Assembly (NCBI RefSeq): GCF_001642475.1
Contig: NW_019173973.1
Span: 62,001-126,000 of the forward strand
DNA length: 64,000 nucleotides
Origin: Fonsecaea monophora
Lineage: Eukaryota; Ascomycota; Eurotiomycetes; Chaetothyriales; Herpotrichiellaceae
Direction of reading: 5' to 3'
The translations under genes and the position numbers were made by a program. The notes beneath the pieces are model-generated. The model did no database searches and was not told the origin of the DNA. It saw nothing but the letters and a program-made list of their open reading frames with translations. Shown piece by piece: positions 44,854-55,319 of this stretch; position 1 is the stretch's first letter; each line of letters opens with the position of its first letter.

Positions 44854-46835
44854 AAGGCACGCGTAACATAGAAAGGGAGTTCAAAGGGAACATCCGTTGG
44901 TACTTTAGCAAAAGGGGCCAGGACTCAGGAGATGATGGCAGGGACAACTCTGGAAGAAATATTCGTGACCCCCACCATCTCCTGGGCACAGCCTCGTTGT
45001 CAGTAGAAGGATGACGAACGATCCCATCTTCTGATGACTTGTCTCGAACTCTGCTCTTGGAACTATTGAAAACACCAGCCCACAAGGCTGTGTGTTTTGG
45101 CTGTCTAGCCCACATGAACCACATTCGGAGGGATTCGGGCAGATCCCCCTGTATATCTCATGGGGGGTTGCAGACGCGACAATGTTTCGTGCAACGTGTG
45201 ATGCGTGATGTTTGTACGAGGACTCGGGAGGCAGGTATATTATTTGACCTGGTGTGAAGCACAATTGTTCCAGTTCTGATCCTCCCGAGTCGTACGTTCA
45301 TTTGATGTGACAATTGTTATGCTACTGCCCCGCGATCTCTTGTCAACAAGCCAAGCGTGTCCCATGTCTCTGATGTTACGTCACGTGTGACATGGGAAAT
45401 GAAGCTTCCAGGAAGATGTCATGAGGAAGACAGAGCGAGGGCTGCGTACGAGTGGGAGTCGAAGGGGCTAAGATTTAGGGCCGGCACTCGGTGCGCGTGC
45501 GATGCGATGCAGCCAGTAGTAATGGGACGGTCTGGAGGCAAAAGTCCGTAGCGCGTTCCTGGGTGATCAGGAACAGGAAAAGGCAGATGGAGATGTGGAA
45601 TTGCGCCCGTTTGGTAGCGACTGGAACGCTGGGACCTGGACAAGCTGGGCCTGGACAAGCTCCTCAGTTGGGTGAGCTGGGCACCTGAGTTTCAAGGTTG
45701 AGCCCTGTTCCCAGGAGGCTGAAAGGTTGAAGGTTGAAGGTGGGAAGCTTGGAAAGGTTGAGTGAGAGGATGAAGAGGCGCCCGACCTGAAACAGTCTTT
45801 GATTTGTGTGGCTTTTTCCAGATTTTTCCCATGCCCTCTTTTCTCTCACCAAAGACTCGTTGTTCACTGCAGTCTGACTTGTTCCCCCTCCAAGCGCCTC
45901 CTGATACGAGCCGAGTCTCTCTCCTCAAGGTACGAGCAGTGGCAATGTCAAGATAATACCAAGAAACTACGCGGACCCAAGGCAGCAGATCCAAGTCCGT
46001 CCATGTCCATTCGCGTCCATCCGAACCTGAATTTCCCCAGACAAAGCCAAGGTCCAGGATAGCCCTGGCTGATCGGTGCATCCCCCCCTGCATCCAATCA
46101 CGGAACCCCGTCCATCATTGCGCTCAGTCCTTTTCAGCTCCAGGTCCCACGCAATGTCTAAATCTCTATTCTATTCTCGAGCCTGACAGACCTGGCGGGA
46201 TCCATACGAGCGCGTCCTCCAATCAGCCGCCCGTCAACGGCCTATCCAACGTTTCAGATGAAGCTGCGGGCCACCAGGAGAACCACTCTTTTGTACTCCT
46301 TTCGGATAGGCGCATCTCCTTTTCCTCTTCCCTTGTCCGTGTCGCCGACGCTGCGTTGGATGCTTGGTGGCTTGCTGCTGGTCACTGGTTGCTCGTTGGT
46401 GCCACTTCAGCCCTGGATGCTCAAGAGAATTGAGAAGATCAGGTTCAAAGACGCCAAATACTGCCGCTCAAGCTTCACACCCGCGTCTCCCTCTTGCATC
46501 TTTACTTGTCCGTGACTCGTTCCTTACATACTTGGACTTTTTTCTTTTCCATCAAGTGCTTACTTACTATCCATTGACGTCTTTCAGGACCTCCGTCACA
46601 CCCTTCTACCCACCGTTTCCACAGGCTCTGGTTTGCCCTGGTCCCCTTTCGTGCATATTACTCCGTACGCCTCATCCTCTCTGAAGATCTTCTCGCCTCT
46701 TTCCAACATCACCACTCGACCCGTCCCAACAATCTTTCCTTCGGTTTTCCCCTTCGAATTACTTCTGTGTCGCTGGTCGAAGACGTCGTACAAGTCATCG
46801 CAATCTATCCAGATTCACTTTGTTCCAGAATCGCC
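44854..46835. other. Intergenic, 2 kb with short tandem motifs
   Basis: No recognisable gene. Contains imperfect short tandem units around 45628-45665 (GCTGGGCCTGGACAA type) and 45715-45760 (AAGGTTG type), and a long pyrimidine-rich stretch before the next ATG that looks like a 5' leader. Confidence 0.5.
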
Positions 46836-47411
46836 ATGTCACTATCCATGGCTCATTCTCTGTATCCTGCGGCTTTGCTCGCCCTCGTGGCGACCTTTCC
46901 CTCAAACACTTTGGCTTCGCCAATTTCACACCTTCATAAACGCGACATGAGCACAGGTGCCAAAGCTGGTCTCGGTGTCGGTCTCGCAGTTGTGGCCATT
47001 ATCGTCATTGGCCTCTTCGCCTTCTTCATCATCCACTTCCGCCGCTCTCGACATCTAGCAGCTCTCAATAAAGAACGGGCCATCCTCGCAGGCGAGAAGA
47101 ATCAAGATGGCTCAGACAAGCCCGATAAATTCGTCGAGAACCCGCCTGAGAAGTCAGCCATGCCTCGACGAAACAAGTCGGTCAAGGACCGACTGATGGG
47201 ACCACTATACCGCGGCAGCACCATTGACCTGATGCCCATTCCCAAAGCCCACTACAACGCGAATCGAAGCAGCACCGCCACTACACAGACTGCTCACTGG
47301 GATAATGTCGATGGTCAACCTTTCCTGCACAAACCATGGGCCGGCGGCGAAAGCTCCCCACGCCCCAGCTTCAGCAGCAAGCGAGCTACCAGAATGATGA
47401 TGATGATGTAA
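46836..47411 (+). CDS. Small single-pass membrane protein of unknown function
   Basis: 191 residues from ATG 46836. The N terminus is a signal peptide (hydrophobic to about residue 27) followed by a dibasic HKR site (35-36) and a transmembrane helix at about 44-66 (GVGLAVVAIIVIGLFAFFII) with a basic RRSRH stop-transfer, then about 125 polar residues in the cytosol (Ser/Pro/Asn-rich, several RxxS sites). The extracellular part would be only about 15 residues. The protein ends in five Met residues encoded by an ATG repeat just before TAA. Fungal proteins with this plan are common and mostly unnamed; a second ATG four codons on is also possible. Confidence 0.65.
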   Translation: MSLSMAHSLYPAALLALVATFPSNTLASPISHLHKRDMSTGAKAGLGVGLAVVAIIVIGLFAFFIIHFRRSRHLAALNKERAILAGEKNQDGSDKPDKFVENPPEKSAMPRRNKSVKDRLMGPLYRGSTIDLMPIPKAHYNANRSSTATTQTAHWDNVDGQPFLHKPWAGGESSPRPSFSSKRATRMMMMM

Positions 47412-48222
47412 ACTCTGTCATCCCACAAAATTTTGGTTACTCGTCGCTGGATGGGAGCTGGCTTCGTTGTCCTCTTGAATGGTACATTGTGCCCATTGAA
47501 TTGTATATCTTGTTCGCCGCACTTGCCTTGAAGCGTTCGTCCAAGAAAGGGATCTTGGGGTGTTTTGCGGCTTGAGGGCGAGCCAGGGCGTTGGAAGACC
47601 ACTACACCGCCATCGATGGCAAGGACTTGGTGTAATGATGTATTTTGCGGCGTTGGGCGCTCTGGTTGTCTTGTCGCCAATGATCTAACATACCCAGAAT
47701 TATATTGCAGGTTCTGCTTTTGGGGATTTTTGTCAACTATGTTGTGTTGGTCTCCGGGAAGAAGACGACGTATCAATATACCGAAAAATTTATATCAGTT
47801 GCAGAAGCGAGAACTTGTTACACAAGAGCGGACAAAATTGCAACTTCTCAAAGCAGGTGCACCAGGAGCAGGACCTGAACGTCTCCTGCGGTGGCTGCTG
47901 ACGGGGTAGCCATGGTCTCAGCCTTGCAACTTACAGTAACCTACATCCTACATACATACCAGTGTACCGGAATCAAGATATCAACCCTTGTCCACTGTCC
48001 ATTGTCTGTCTCTTTCTCTCTGTGTGTCGGCGTACAGAGTACCGAGTATGGGTACGGAGTATAGAGTACACGCTACAGAGTCTTCGACACTCAGTACTCG
48101 ATACCCAGTCCTTGCTAACCGGTGCTTGGTACTACGGGTCCTCGTCAATAAAATCAAAGATTCTCTGAGACGTGATGATCATATCATAGGACATCATGTC
48201 GATATTTGCTGAGCGGACTTTA

Positions 48223-48287
48223 GTCTATCTATCTATCTACTTGCATACATGCATACATACATACATATATGTATGCATGTATCTATC
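48223..48287. repeat. Tetranucleotide microsatellites with a 16-bp palindrome
   Basis: (CTAT)n is followed by (CATA)n, then the perfect palindrome CATACATATATGTATG and a GCATGTAT tail, so the strand can fold back on itself. Confidence 0.75.
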
Positions 48288-48319
48288 CTTGGTCCTTCTT
48301 CCTTGTTCCTTCCTCACTC

Positions 48320-48342
48320 ACTCACTCAGCCACTGAGTGAGT
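48320..48342. repeat. Perfect hairpin in the convergent 3' region
   Basis: 10-bp stem ACTCACTCAG / CTGAGTGAGT with a 3-nt loop, inside a run of CACT/GAGT repeats. It sits about 170 bp downstream of the ABC1-kinase stop. It may be a simple-repeat by-product or affect 3'-end formation. Confidence 0.6.
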
Positions 48343-48510
48343 CGGCGAGTCAATGAGTCCGTGGCTCTATCTAACACCAAAAAAACAACTCTTCTTTGGA
48401 TGTTTCCATGTCTTTTGACCAGACAAAATCCAAAAAAGAAACAAGGTAGGAAGGAAAGTACATAGGTATCGGTACATTGTACAAATGTCCAAGAAAGGAA
48501 AGAGGCAGAC

Positions 48511-50511
48511 TCAGCCTTCAAAGACACTGTGGTTCATCTCGATGCCATAGTCCTTGGCCATGCCCCTCATGAGCTGTTCGACGTCGTCGTCCATGCCCTT
48601 GCCCCTCCCGAGCGCCTGCTTGAGCTTCGCGTACCAAAAGTACGCGTCCGAGGCCCACAGGACCAGCTTGAACATCAGGTGGCTGCCAAAGAACTTCCAT
48701 CTCTCGACGAACGTCAGGTGCTGGTCCTCGGCCAGCGCCCGCGAGGCCCAGTTGCCCGTGATCTTGATCCGGTTCACGGGGCTGCCCAGGTACTGGTTGT
48801 TGCCCTGGACGATGCGCATGTTGCGACCGATGAAGATCAACTCGCGCGGCCACTTGGTTTCGTCGGCCAAGATTTCTTTGATGCCCTTGCGCATGGCTTG
48901 TTGCAGCTCGTACTGGCGCCGTTTCTTCTCGTGTTCTGATATGCCCTTCAATCGCGTCGTCACTGAATGATCCCCTCCTTCGTAGGGACGCATGAGTGCA
49001 GCAGACGCAAAGACCTCGGCGTTGTTGATGCCCCACTGGCTGACGACTTCCTTGAGGGTCTTGTTGTCGAATGTCATCAGAGACTTCCAGAATAGGGAAT
49101 ATTGATGTCGGAATGAGGGAGACATGGTGATGTATAGGCCATGGTCGATCAAGACAAGCTCGGAATGACCATTGGGGAGCCGTCGAACGAAGATGTTCCC
49201 AGGATGAGGATCACAATGCACCTTGCCCCATAGAAACATCTGGGCAGAGAATAAGTCAACCATCGTGGTCATGACCTCTTTGAGATCGAGACCCAGACCA
49301 CCCTTGCCATTCGAGCCCCTCCACCATGTCCTGTCCGGCTTGAGTTCTTCGTTGTACAACCGAGCCTTTTCCTGCAGCGAAGTGATGGGGGTTTCAGGCG
49401 GATCGAGCGGAGTGCCGTGACAACCCGGACTGCCAGTTCGCCAGCCCCCCTGCCAGGGTCGAGTGATAGCCTCCTTATCCCACAGCCGCACGCCTTCGAC
49501 CCATTCAGCAGTCATAACCCTTTTTGTAGAGAGGTCGTCGTAAATCTTAGGGATGTAGACCCTGTCCCGTAACCTGGGCTCGCCCCGGATGAGTTTGGCC
49601 ATCTCCTTGGAATTGTTCGCCTCGCTCTCGAAATCACATTCCAGCAGGAGCCTTTCCGTGATATAGGGAACAAGTGAGTAGAGAGGCAGGTCGAACCACC
49701 ACGTGTATATTCGGGTCACCACCTTGAAAGCCCACAGGTCCCATCCGACTTGCTGAGCAATCTCCCTCTTCTGTATCTTGATGGCCACTTCCCGTCCATC
49801 TCTCAGCCTGGCCCAGTGTACCTGTGCCACGCTCGCGCTGGCACGGGCTTTCCTCTCCATGACGCCCGCCTCAGGATCACCTTCGAAGGAGACGCCAAAC
49901 ACCTCTTCGGGCGTCCGACCGCCAAAGTCCTCCATGATGACCCGCCGCACGTCATCCCAGTCATTCTGCGGTGCATCGTCGAACATCTTGGAGAACATCT
50001 TCTGGAATTCGGGAGGCAAGATGGCCGTCTGCATGGCAATGGCCTGGCCAATCTTCAGGTAGAGACCGCCATTCGTCCGCAGGAGATGGAACAACCTCGT
50101 GGCGTTACGTGCGTGCACTTCGGCGATGTCGTTGGCGAACCACGGATCCTCTCGAAAATTGATCTTGTAGTCCAGCGCGGCAATCAAGCCCATGGAAAAA
50201 GTGCGGAAACTCCTCGTAAGACTGGATGCGTAGTATCTCTTGTCCACCGCATACACCACCGTCCCGCCCAGGAATAAGTATGCGAGTCTGCGCACCCATT
50301 TTTTCGTCCTCTTGTATTGTCTGGCGGGCACGGCTTTCCCAAGCGATGCAGGTGTCGGAGGTGCAAAGGCACTGCGCAGGCTAGTCTGAGACAGTGATCG
50401 TAGAGGCTGCTGTGGAGAAATCCGCCACACAGCCAGGCGACGGGCACCGGGTCGAGGAAGGGAGAGCTGGTGGGAGCATTGGGCGCAGATGCGCCATGCT
50501 GCGATTGTCAT
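48511..50511 (-). CDS. MCP2: Mitochondrial ABC1/ADCK-family atypical kinase, Mcp2 (Cqd2)-like
   Basis: Single exon, 666 residues from ATG 50511; earlier in-frame codons have no ATG. The N terminus is Arg-rich and acid-free like a mitochondrial presequence, followed by a hydrophobic LAYLFLGGTVVYAV segment. ABC1-family motifs are present in order: LYLKIGQAIAMQ (KxGQ), ASASVAQVHWARL (Ala-rich loop), VAIKIQ with the lysine, KVHCDPHPGNIFV (catalytic loop) and LIDHGLY (metal site). In yeast, Mcp2/Cqd2 is an inner-membrane protein affecting coenzyme Q distribution and lipid homeostasis. An extra loop of about 60 residues (WDKEAI to LDLKEV) sits between the lobes. The choice of Mcp2 rather than Cqd1 is inference. 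Confidence 0.88.
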   Translation of the reverse strand: MTIAAWRICAQCSHQLSLPRPGARRLAVWRISPQQPLRSLSQTSLRSAFAPPTPASLGKAVPARQYKRTKKWVRRLAYLFLGGTVVYAVDKRYYASSLTRSFRTFSMGLIAALDYKINFREDPWFANDIAEVHARNATRLFHLLRTNGGLYLKIGQAIAMQTAILPPEFQKMFSKMFDDAPQNDWDDVRRVIMEDFGGRTPEEVFGVSFEGDPEAGVMERKARASASVAQVHWARLRDGREVAIKIQKREIAQQVGWDLWAFKVVTRIYTWWFDLPLYSLVPYITERLLLECDFESEANNSKEMAKLIRGEPRLRDRVYIPKIYDDLSTKRVMTAEWVEGVRLWDKEAITRPWQGGWRTGSPGCHGTPLDPPETPITSLQEKARLYNEELKPDRTWWRGSNGKGGLGLDLKEVMTTMVDLFSAQMFLWGKVHCDPHPGNIFVRRLPNGHSELVLIDHGLYITMSPSFRHQYSLFWKSLMTFDNKTLKEVVSQWGINNAEVFASAALMRPYEGGDHSVTTRLKGISEHEKKRRQYELQQAMRKGIKEILADETKWPRELIFIGRNMRIVQGNNQYLGSPVNRIKITGNWASRALAEDQHLTFVERWKFFGSHLMFKLVLWASDAYFWYAKLKQALGRGKGMDDDVEQLMRGMAKDYGIEMNHSVFEG

Positions 50512-50963
50512 GAGGAAACGACGGGCCTCAAAACGACCATGACGAAGTGTTTTGAAGAGGTCTAGGGCATGCACGCGATAGAAAATGAGATCTGCCTGGA
50601 AAACTCCCTCAGATACGCCGGTGTTAGGCGATATCGATGACGAGCATGCAGCAGATTTCCAGATCGATCGTCGGGCTCGGATCTTGAGTTGCACCGAGTT
50701 TTATCTGTGGCGGGATCTCCATACACTCTGAGTAATTCTCCTGTACTCTCGATACAACTACGAGGATGGAAGCCATTGAGATAGTTGTCATTTCTCATTC
50801 AGGCTGCCTGTTATGTTTAGAGTCTTCATCGACTCGCTTTCGGGTCCAGCTATCCGGAAAAACACCTCCTACATCTACCTCGAACCAACTCTTCTCGTCG
50901 CTGTCTGAGATCGCGACTGCGCCTTACCATGAAGATTCATCTCTGAAATCCTCCCTCGTCGTT
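50512..50963. other. Intergenic between MCP2 and annexin genes
   Basis: Holds the MCP2 promoter and the annexin 3' UTR. Nothing else seen. Confidence 0.65.
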
Positions 50964-53438
50964 CTATATTGAACTGCTCCTGATCAATTCAATGCAGAAT
51001 TCGGCACAGAAACGTCCCTCCACTGTCTTCATCTGGCCCCAAACCTCCCTCTTGACATCCTCCTCCACGCTGCACCTATATCGCTCTCTATACACCGCCT
51101 TCACCCGTTCCAGGTGCTTGGGCTCCCAGTGCATTCTGACAAGCCTGGATATCAATAGTTCCGTCCGCTCTTTCCCTGGAGCTGTCTCATTGATGGCCTG
51201 GTGTAGCAGCAGTGCATCACGCATGGGGCGGTTCAATGCACCATTCAGAATATGTGCCAATGTCTCGCCGACCAAATTCCTCGACTTGGAAATCATCTGC
51301 CGCGCAAAGTTGACGCCGTAAGTCCGCTCAAATAGCCTGAGGACTTCGCGTAAATGAGCATCGCTCCGCAGGACAATGATCTTGATCATATCCGTCTCTC
51401 CGCCCTTCGATTCCAAGGCTTCTGCCAGCTGCACCACATCTTCCTTGATGAGCCTGATGTCCAGTGGCGTTGATTCTGGCATTCGCCTCTCCTCGAGCGC
51501 CAACAAGATAGCGACTCGGAACTTGTCAGCTTTCAGTTCTGTGCGGATACACTTCTCGAGGTCATCGCTGTATTTCTTGTCCTTGAAGCAGTTCTTGATC
51601 TCGCGGATGTCGCTATTTGAGCGGCCCATCAGACTCTCAATCAATAACTCTCGCCGAGAAGCACCTCCTTGGTACCATGAGTTGGCCCAATATGCCTCGC
51701 TTTCCCATCGGCCTAGGGCGGTTGCATAGCACGCTTTCCCCAGATTTCCAGGAATACGCATTTTGATGTGCTTGGCCATGTTGATACCTTGCCCACTCAC
51801 TTTGGCGTGGTTCTTGTATTCTGCCCGAAGGGCCAGCAGATCATCTGTAGAAAGGCGGGGCAAGATTTGTACCAGCGGACGTGGATCTGGTGCGGACCGT
51901 GTGCCTGCCAGAGCAGCAGCGATACGTTTGGCATCCTCACTTGGGTCGTAGAATGAAACGGTCTTCCTTCTCCCGCTCCCCCCTCCTGGCGACATTATGC
52001 TCCTAGATGGTGAGCGGTCGCGATTGGCACTGCCAGGTTCGCGGACTTCAACATCCAAATTGGTATCGAGCTTTGACAGCCGACGTGGTCGGACCTCGTG
52101 AGTCGTTTCTGCGAGACTGGCACCCCTGTTGTGTCCCTTCGTGTATTTTTCCTTCTCCCTTTCGAGCTGACGTATCTTTCGTTTCAGCTCTGCGTCCGCA
52201 TCCGCATCGCGATCATCTAGATCAAGCTCGAAGTCAGACAAATCCGAATCGCCTTTGTGGTTGGCCAGAACCAAGGCTGAAGGCATGGGTGAAATGGATT
52301 GATATGTCCCCTTGTATGCTTCAAGTAAGGGTGAAGGTGGAGGCTTGTTGCCATCATGAGAGTTGTTATGTGCCACGCCTAACGTTGCAGCACCCAGCGC
52401 TGCTCCTCCTATTGCCAAAGTTGGCATCCTCTTGGTCACTTCTTCTGGCGAGGAGCCATATCTGTCCTTGTCACGCCTCCGGTCGCTCCTAGCGTAATTG
52501 TCGTACTCATCGCGGCGATCTTTGCGTTTGGGTTCTCGGGTCTCAAATCTGTCGTCGTCGTATTTCTTATCCGTTGGGGTACGTGTCTCATACTTGCTAC
52601 TCCTGTAGTCGTTACCATTTTCCCTAGTATCCTTTGTGCGGGACCGTTCGTAGTCTGATGGACGAGATCGTTCGTACTCTGGTCTTCGTGGTGCAATTTC
52701 GCTCGGGTCTGCGTATTTATACTGCTCGAGATTGGCGTACTGCGGACCGTTGGCACCACCGTAGGAACTCGCGCGTTGTGGTGCAGGCGCAGAGCCACCA
52801 CCATTATATGCTCCAGGGGTAGCGTATCGAGGATCGTTGGCGGTGTAGCTCATATGGCGAACTGCTTCTGGCCGCATCTCGGCGTGGGCACCTGGCGGAT
52901 AGGGATATGTCCCGTTGCCATTTGGATAACCAGGATCTTTGTCTTTGTATCTGCGACGAGCGTCTGAGTCGCTCTCCTCCGCTGAATCGTCGCCTTTCCC
53001 CCTGCTGGACTTCCCTCGCCTCTCTCTGCGTCGATCCGAGTCGCTGTCGGACTTCTTCCTTCGTTCATAGTTCCTGTCATCGTCCGAGGGCGCTTGAACT
53101 CGAGGGTCCTTGCTGGACCTGTAAGAGCGATATTTGTCCTCTTCGTCGTCTTCGTCCGCATATTTCTTCGAGCTTCTCCTCCTATTGCGACGGTCCTGCT
53201 CTTCTTCTTCCTCATCGTAATATTTCTTGCTAGAACGCCTGTCCTTGTACCCACGATCTTGCTCCTGGTCATCCTGTGGTTCGGCGTATTTCCTGCTTGA
53301 TCGCCTGCTGCTGTACTCGTCGGGCGAGTCCCGGTCTCGGGCGTCGCGTGATCGAGATCTCGATCGATCTCTGTCGCGACCGCTCGGGGATTTAGACCTG
53401 GACCTGCGATCGTCCCTCACATCGAGCATGGACGACAT
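50964..53438 (-). CDS. Annexin-like protein with a long RS-rich disordered N-terminal region
   Basis: Single exon, 824 residues from ATG 53438 (MSSMLDVRDD); the frame is open upstream but without an ATG. Residues 1 to about 200 are dense in Arg, Ser, Asp and Lys with repeated RRSSKKY-type units. Then comes a Tyr/Pro/Gly-rich stretch, a Gly/Ala hydrophobic patch (IGGAALGAATLGVA), a charged coiled-coil-like segment, and from about residue 500 four annexin repeats (LSTDDLLALRAEYKNH, SNSDIREIKNCF, SDAHLREVLRLFERTYG, EPKHLERVKAVYRERY). The usual type II calcium motif GxGTD is not visible, so calcium-dependent lipid binding is doubtful. It resembles the divergent AnxC4-type annexins of Eurotiomycetes. 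The cellular role is unknown. Confidence 0.85.
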   Translation of the reverse strand: MSSMLDVRDDRRSRSKSPSGRDRDRSRSRSRDARDRDSPDEYSSRRSSRKYAEPQDDQEQDRGYKDRRSSKKYYDEEEEEQDRRNRRRSSKKYADEDDEEDKYRSYRSSKDPRVQAPSDDDRNYERRKKSDSDSDRRRERRGKSSRGKGDDSAEESDSDARRRYKDKDPGYPNGNGTYPYPPGAHAEMRPEAVRHMSYTANDPRYATPGAYNGGGSAPAPQRASSYGGANGPQYANLEQYKYADPSEIAPRRPEYERSRPSDYERSRTKDTRENGNDYRSSKYETRTPTDKKYDDDRFETREPKRKDRRDEYDNYARSDRRRDKDRYGSSPEEVTKRMPTLAIGGAALGAATLGVAHNNSHDGNKPPPSPLLEAYKGTYQSISPMPSALVLANHKGDSDLSDFELDLDDRDADADAELKRKIRQLEREKEKYTKGHNRGASLAETTHEVRPRRLSKLDTNLDVEVREPGSANRDRSPSRSIMSPGGGSGRRKTVSFYDPSEDAKRIAAALAGTRSAPDPRPLVQILPRLSTDDLLALRAEYKNHAKVSGQGINMAKHIKMRIPGNLGKACYATALGRWESEAYWANSWYQGGASRRELLIESLMGRSNSDIREIKNCFKDKKYSDDLEKCIRTELKADKFRVAILLALEERRMPESTPLDIRLIKEDVVQLAEALESKGGETDMIKIIVLRSDAHLREVLRLFERTYGVNFARQMISKSRNLVGETLAHILNGALNRPMRDALLLHQAINETAPGKERTELLISRLVRMHWEPKHLERVKAVYRERYRCSVEEDVKREVWGQMKTVEGRFCAEFCIELIRSSSI

Positions 53439-54170
53439 CTTTGGGACAACGTTAAAACGTCCGTTCTCTCTCGATGGCTTCCTGTGCACAATTATCCGGT
53501 TCTCGCACACAACCGAACAGAGGCGGAGGGACCGGTGGCTAAAATGCAGTGCCAGCAAGTCATGCGGCTCCTTTTAATTAGGATTGCTTCCTTTGCTGGC
53601 ATGCGTAACGCTCAAACCATTTTGACACGCACAATTGGCTGGCCCCGTCATAACGGCCCCCAAACCTACCTGGACAACTGTGCATTAGGCGTGCAGATAC
53701 GGAAACCAGGGGGGCTAGTAAGGCTTCAACTGGGTCGCCAGTTGTGCATCTTGCCGAATTGGTGGGTTGCGAGGTTTCAGCTTTGATCGGTCGAGCCGAA
53801 GTCCCCCGCAGCTGCTGTGCTACGTGGTGACCAAACTTGGCGACTGCTTCTGTCCTTTGACAACTTGCTACACCTTCAACTCGTACCACGCCCTGCCGCT
53901 TCAGAAAGTCTGATTTCTTTGTTTTGGTCTCGCGTCGGCGCAAGATGGCCCGAAGCTGTGTACTCATACAGGCAATAACCGCACGGAGCTCTCCCGCAGT
54001 CGGCCAGAACACCTTTCTTCGCAGTTGCATAATGGGAGGCGTCCGACCTCTTTCTCCTTCATAGAATTTCTCAATTCGGGAGACGAGAAGAACGAAAAGG
54101 TGTCCAGGACAATTAGGAAAAGATATAGACACAAAGATTGTTCTCTTCTGGGCTTGTCACCTCTGCAGAC
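53439..54170. promoter_or_regulatory. Divergent promoter region between annexin and dehydrogenase genes
   Basis: The two start codons (53438 minus, 54171 plus) point away from each other across 732 bp. No other gene is evident; a minus-strand ORF at 54132-53578 has no motif and overlaps the dehydrogenase leader. Confidence 0.5.
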
Positions 54171-55319
54171 ATGTTTCCTGCACGAACGTTGCGCTCTCTT
54201 TTCACCTCTCTTTCCCGGTCCCCACCACTCAAGCCTACATCATGCTCGTTCCTCTCCCCTCGTCGCACCCTCCGAACTCTGCCACTCTTTTCTTTGGAAG
54301 ACAAAACATGCGTGGTGACTGGATCTGCGCGAGGACTGGGAAAAGAATTCCTCACGGCCTTTGCCCTCTCCGGCGCCAAAGGAGCTTGCATTGACTTGTC
54401 ATTGAAGGACTGCAAATCGTCCATTGCCTCCATAGCCTCTCAAGTCCGAGACGCGTACCCAAATGACCCTGTCCCAGAACTTCGTGCCTACGAGTGCAAC
54501 GCCACGATCGAATCGGACGTGAAGACCACGTGGGCCAAGATCGTGGAAGACTTTGGGAAAGTCGATGTCCTTGTCACGGCTGCTGGAATCGTAGATAACG
54601 TCGAGGCTGAGAATTACGAATATTCTCGGTGGCGGAAGATGTTGGACATCAACATTGAGCAAGTCATTCCACGTTACCGTGTGTAATATACAAGAATTTA
54701 TTGGAACTGACCGAGGGACTCTCACAGCGGCTCATGGCTTTTCGCCCGTGAGGCTGGCAAGCACATGCTCCAACACAAGATCCAGGGTTCTATCATACTG
54801 ATTGCATCGATGTCTGCGACGATTTGTGTCCGCCCTCAAAAGCAAGCCGCCTACAACACCTCCAAGGGCGCTGTGCAGATGCTCTCCAAGTCCCTGGCGA
54901 CGGAATGGGGTCCAAGAGGAATCAGAGTCAACAGCCTCAGCCCAGGCTATATGAGGACGGATCTCATAAAAGGACTGTTGGAGAATGAAGGCAAAGAGCT
55001 CGTGAACAACTGGGAAAAGGACATTCCGATGGGAAGAATGGCAGAGCCACACGAGTTGAGGGGCACGATTGTCTGGATGGCCAGTGGAGCGAGCAGCGTA
55101 AGTTCCACCTTTTCTCTCTGAAAGAACGAGAAGAGGTTCTATTGCTCTGGCGCGGTAAACTTCAACACGGGCTAACATTTGTGGTGCAGTATTTAAATGG
55201 AAGTGATGTGGTGAGTCAAATACTTGTTGTCATCCTCTCTCCTTCTCAGTCGGTAGAGGGTGAGGAGGTTTAACTGACCTACTCTCCAGATCGTAGATGG
55301 CGGCTACACTGCTTGGTAA
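54171..55319 (+). CDS. Short-chain dehydrogenase/reductase (sorbose/arabinitol dehydrogenase-like)
   Basis: Four exons (54171-54658, 54728-55097, 55190-55210, 55290-55319) give 302 residues. The classical SDR fold is complete: TGSARGLG cofactor loop (50-57), DLS after the second strand, AAGIV (NAAG position), ASMSA catalytic Ser region (about 190), YNTSK (Y205, K209), and NSLSPGYMRTDL. The first 40 residues are Ser/Arg/Leu-rich and could target mitochondria. Intron 1 uses a GC donor (GA/GCAAGT). Splicing there rebuilds the expected INIDGSWLF strand exactly, whereas the downstream GT options insert residues. Exon 3 is only 21 nt (YLNGSDV) and exon 4 is 30 nt (IVDGGYTAW), together forming the conserved SDR C-terminal segment. 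Substrate is inferred only from overall likeness to polyol/ketose reductases. Confidence 0.9.
54659..54727 (+). other. GC-AG intron in the dehydrogenase gene
   Basis: 69 bp; donor GCAAGT matches the consensus of the rare GC-AG introns, branch CTGAC, acceptor CACAG. The only phase-compatible GT donor (GTAATA at 54682) would add eight residues in the middle of a conserved strand. Confidence 0.75.

Larger units (their letters stand above)
47412..48510. other. Intergenic, convergent, rich in simple and inverted repeats
   Basis: Gap between convergent genes. GTAC/GAGTA-type short motifs cluster at 48035-48120, followed by tetranucleotide and hairpin-forming repeats (separate entries). No gene seen. 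Confidence 0.6.

Noticed and set aside
49750..50277. 175-residue plus-strand ORF
   Set aside because: Antisense to the ABC1-kinase gene; no motif of its own.
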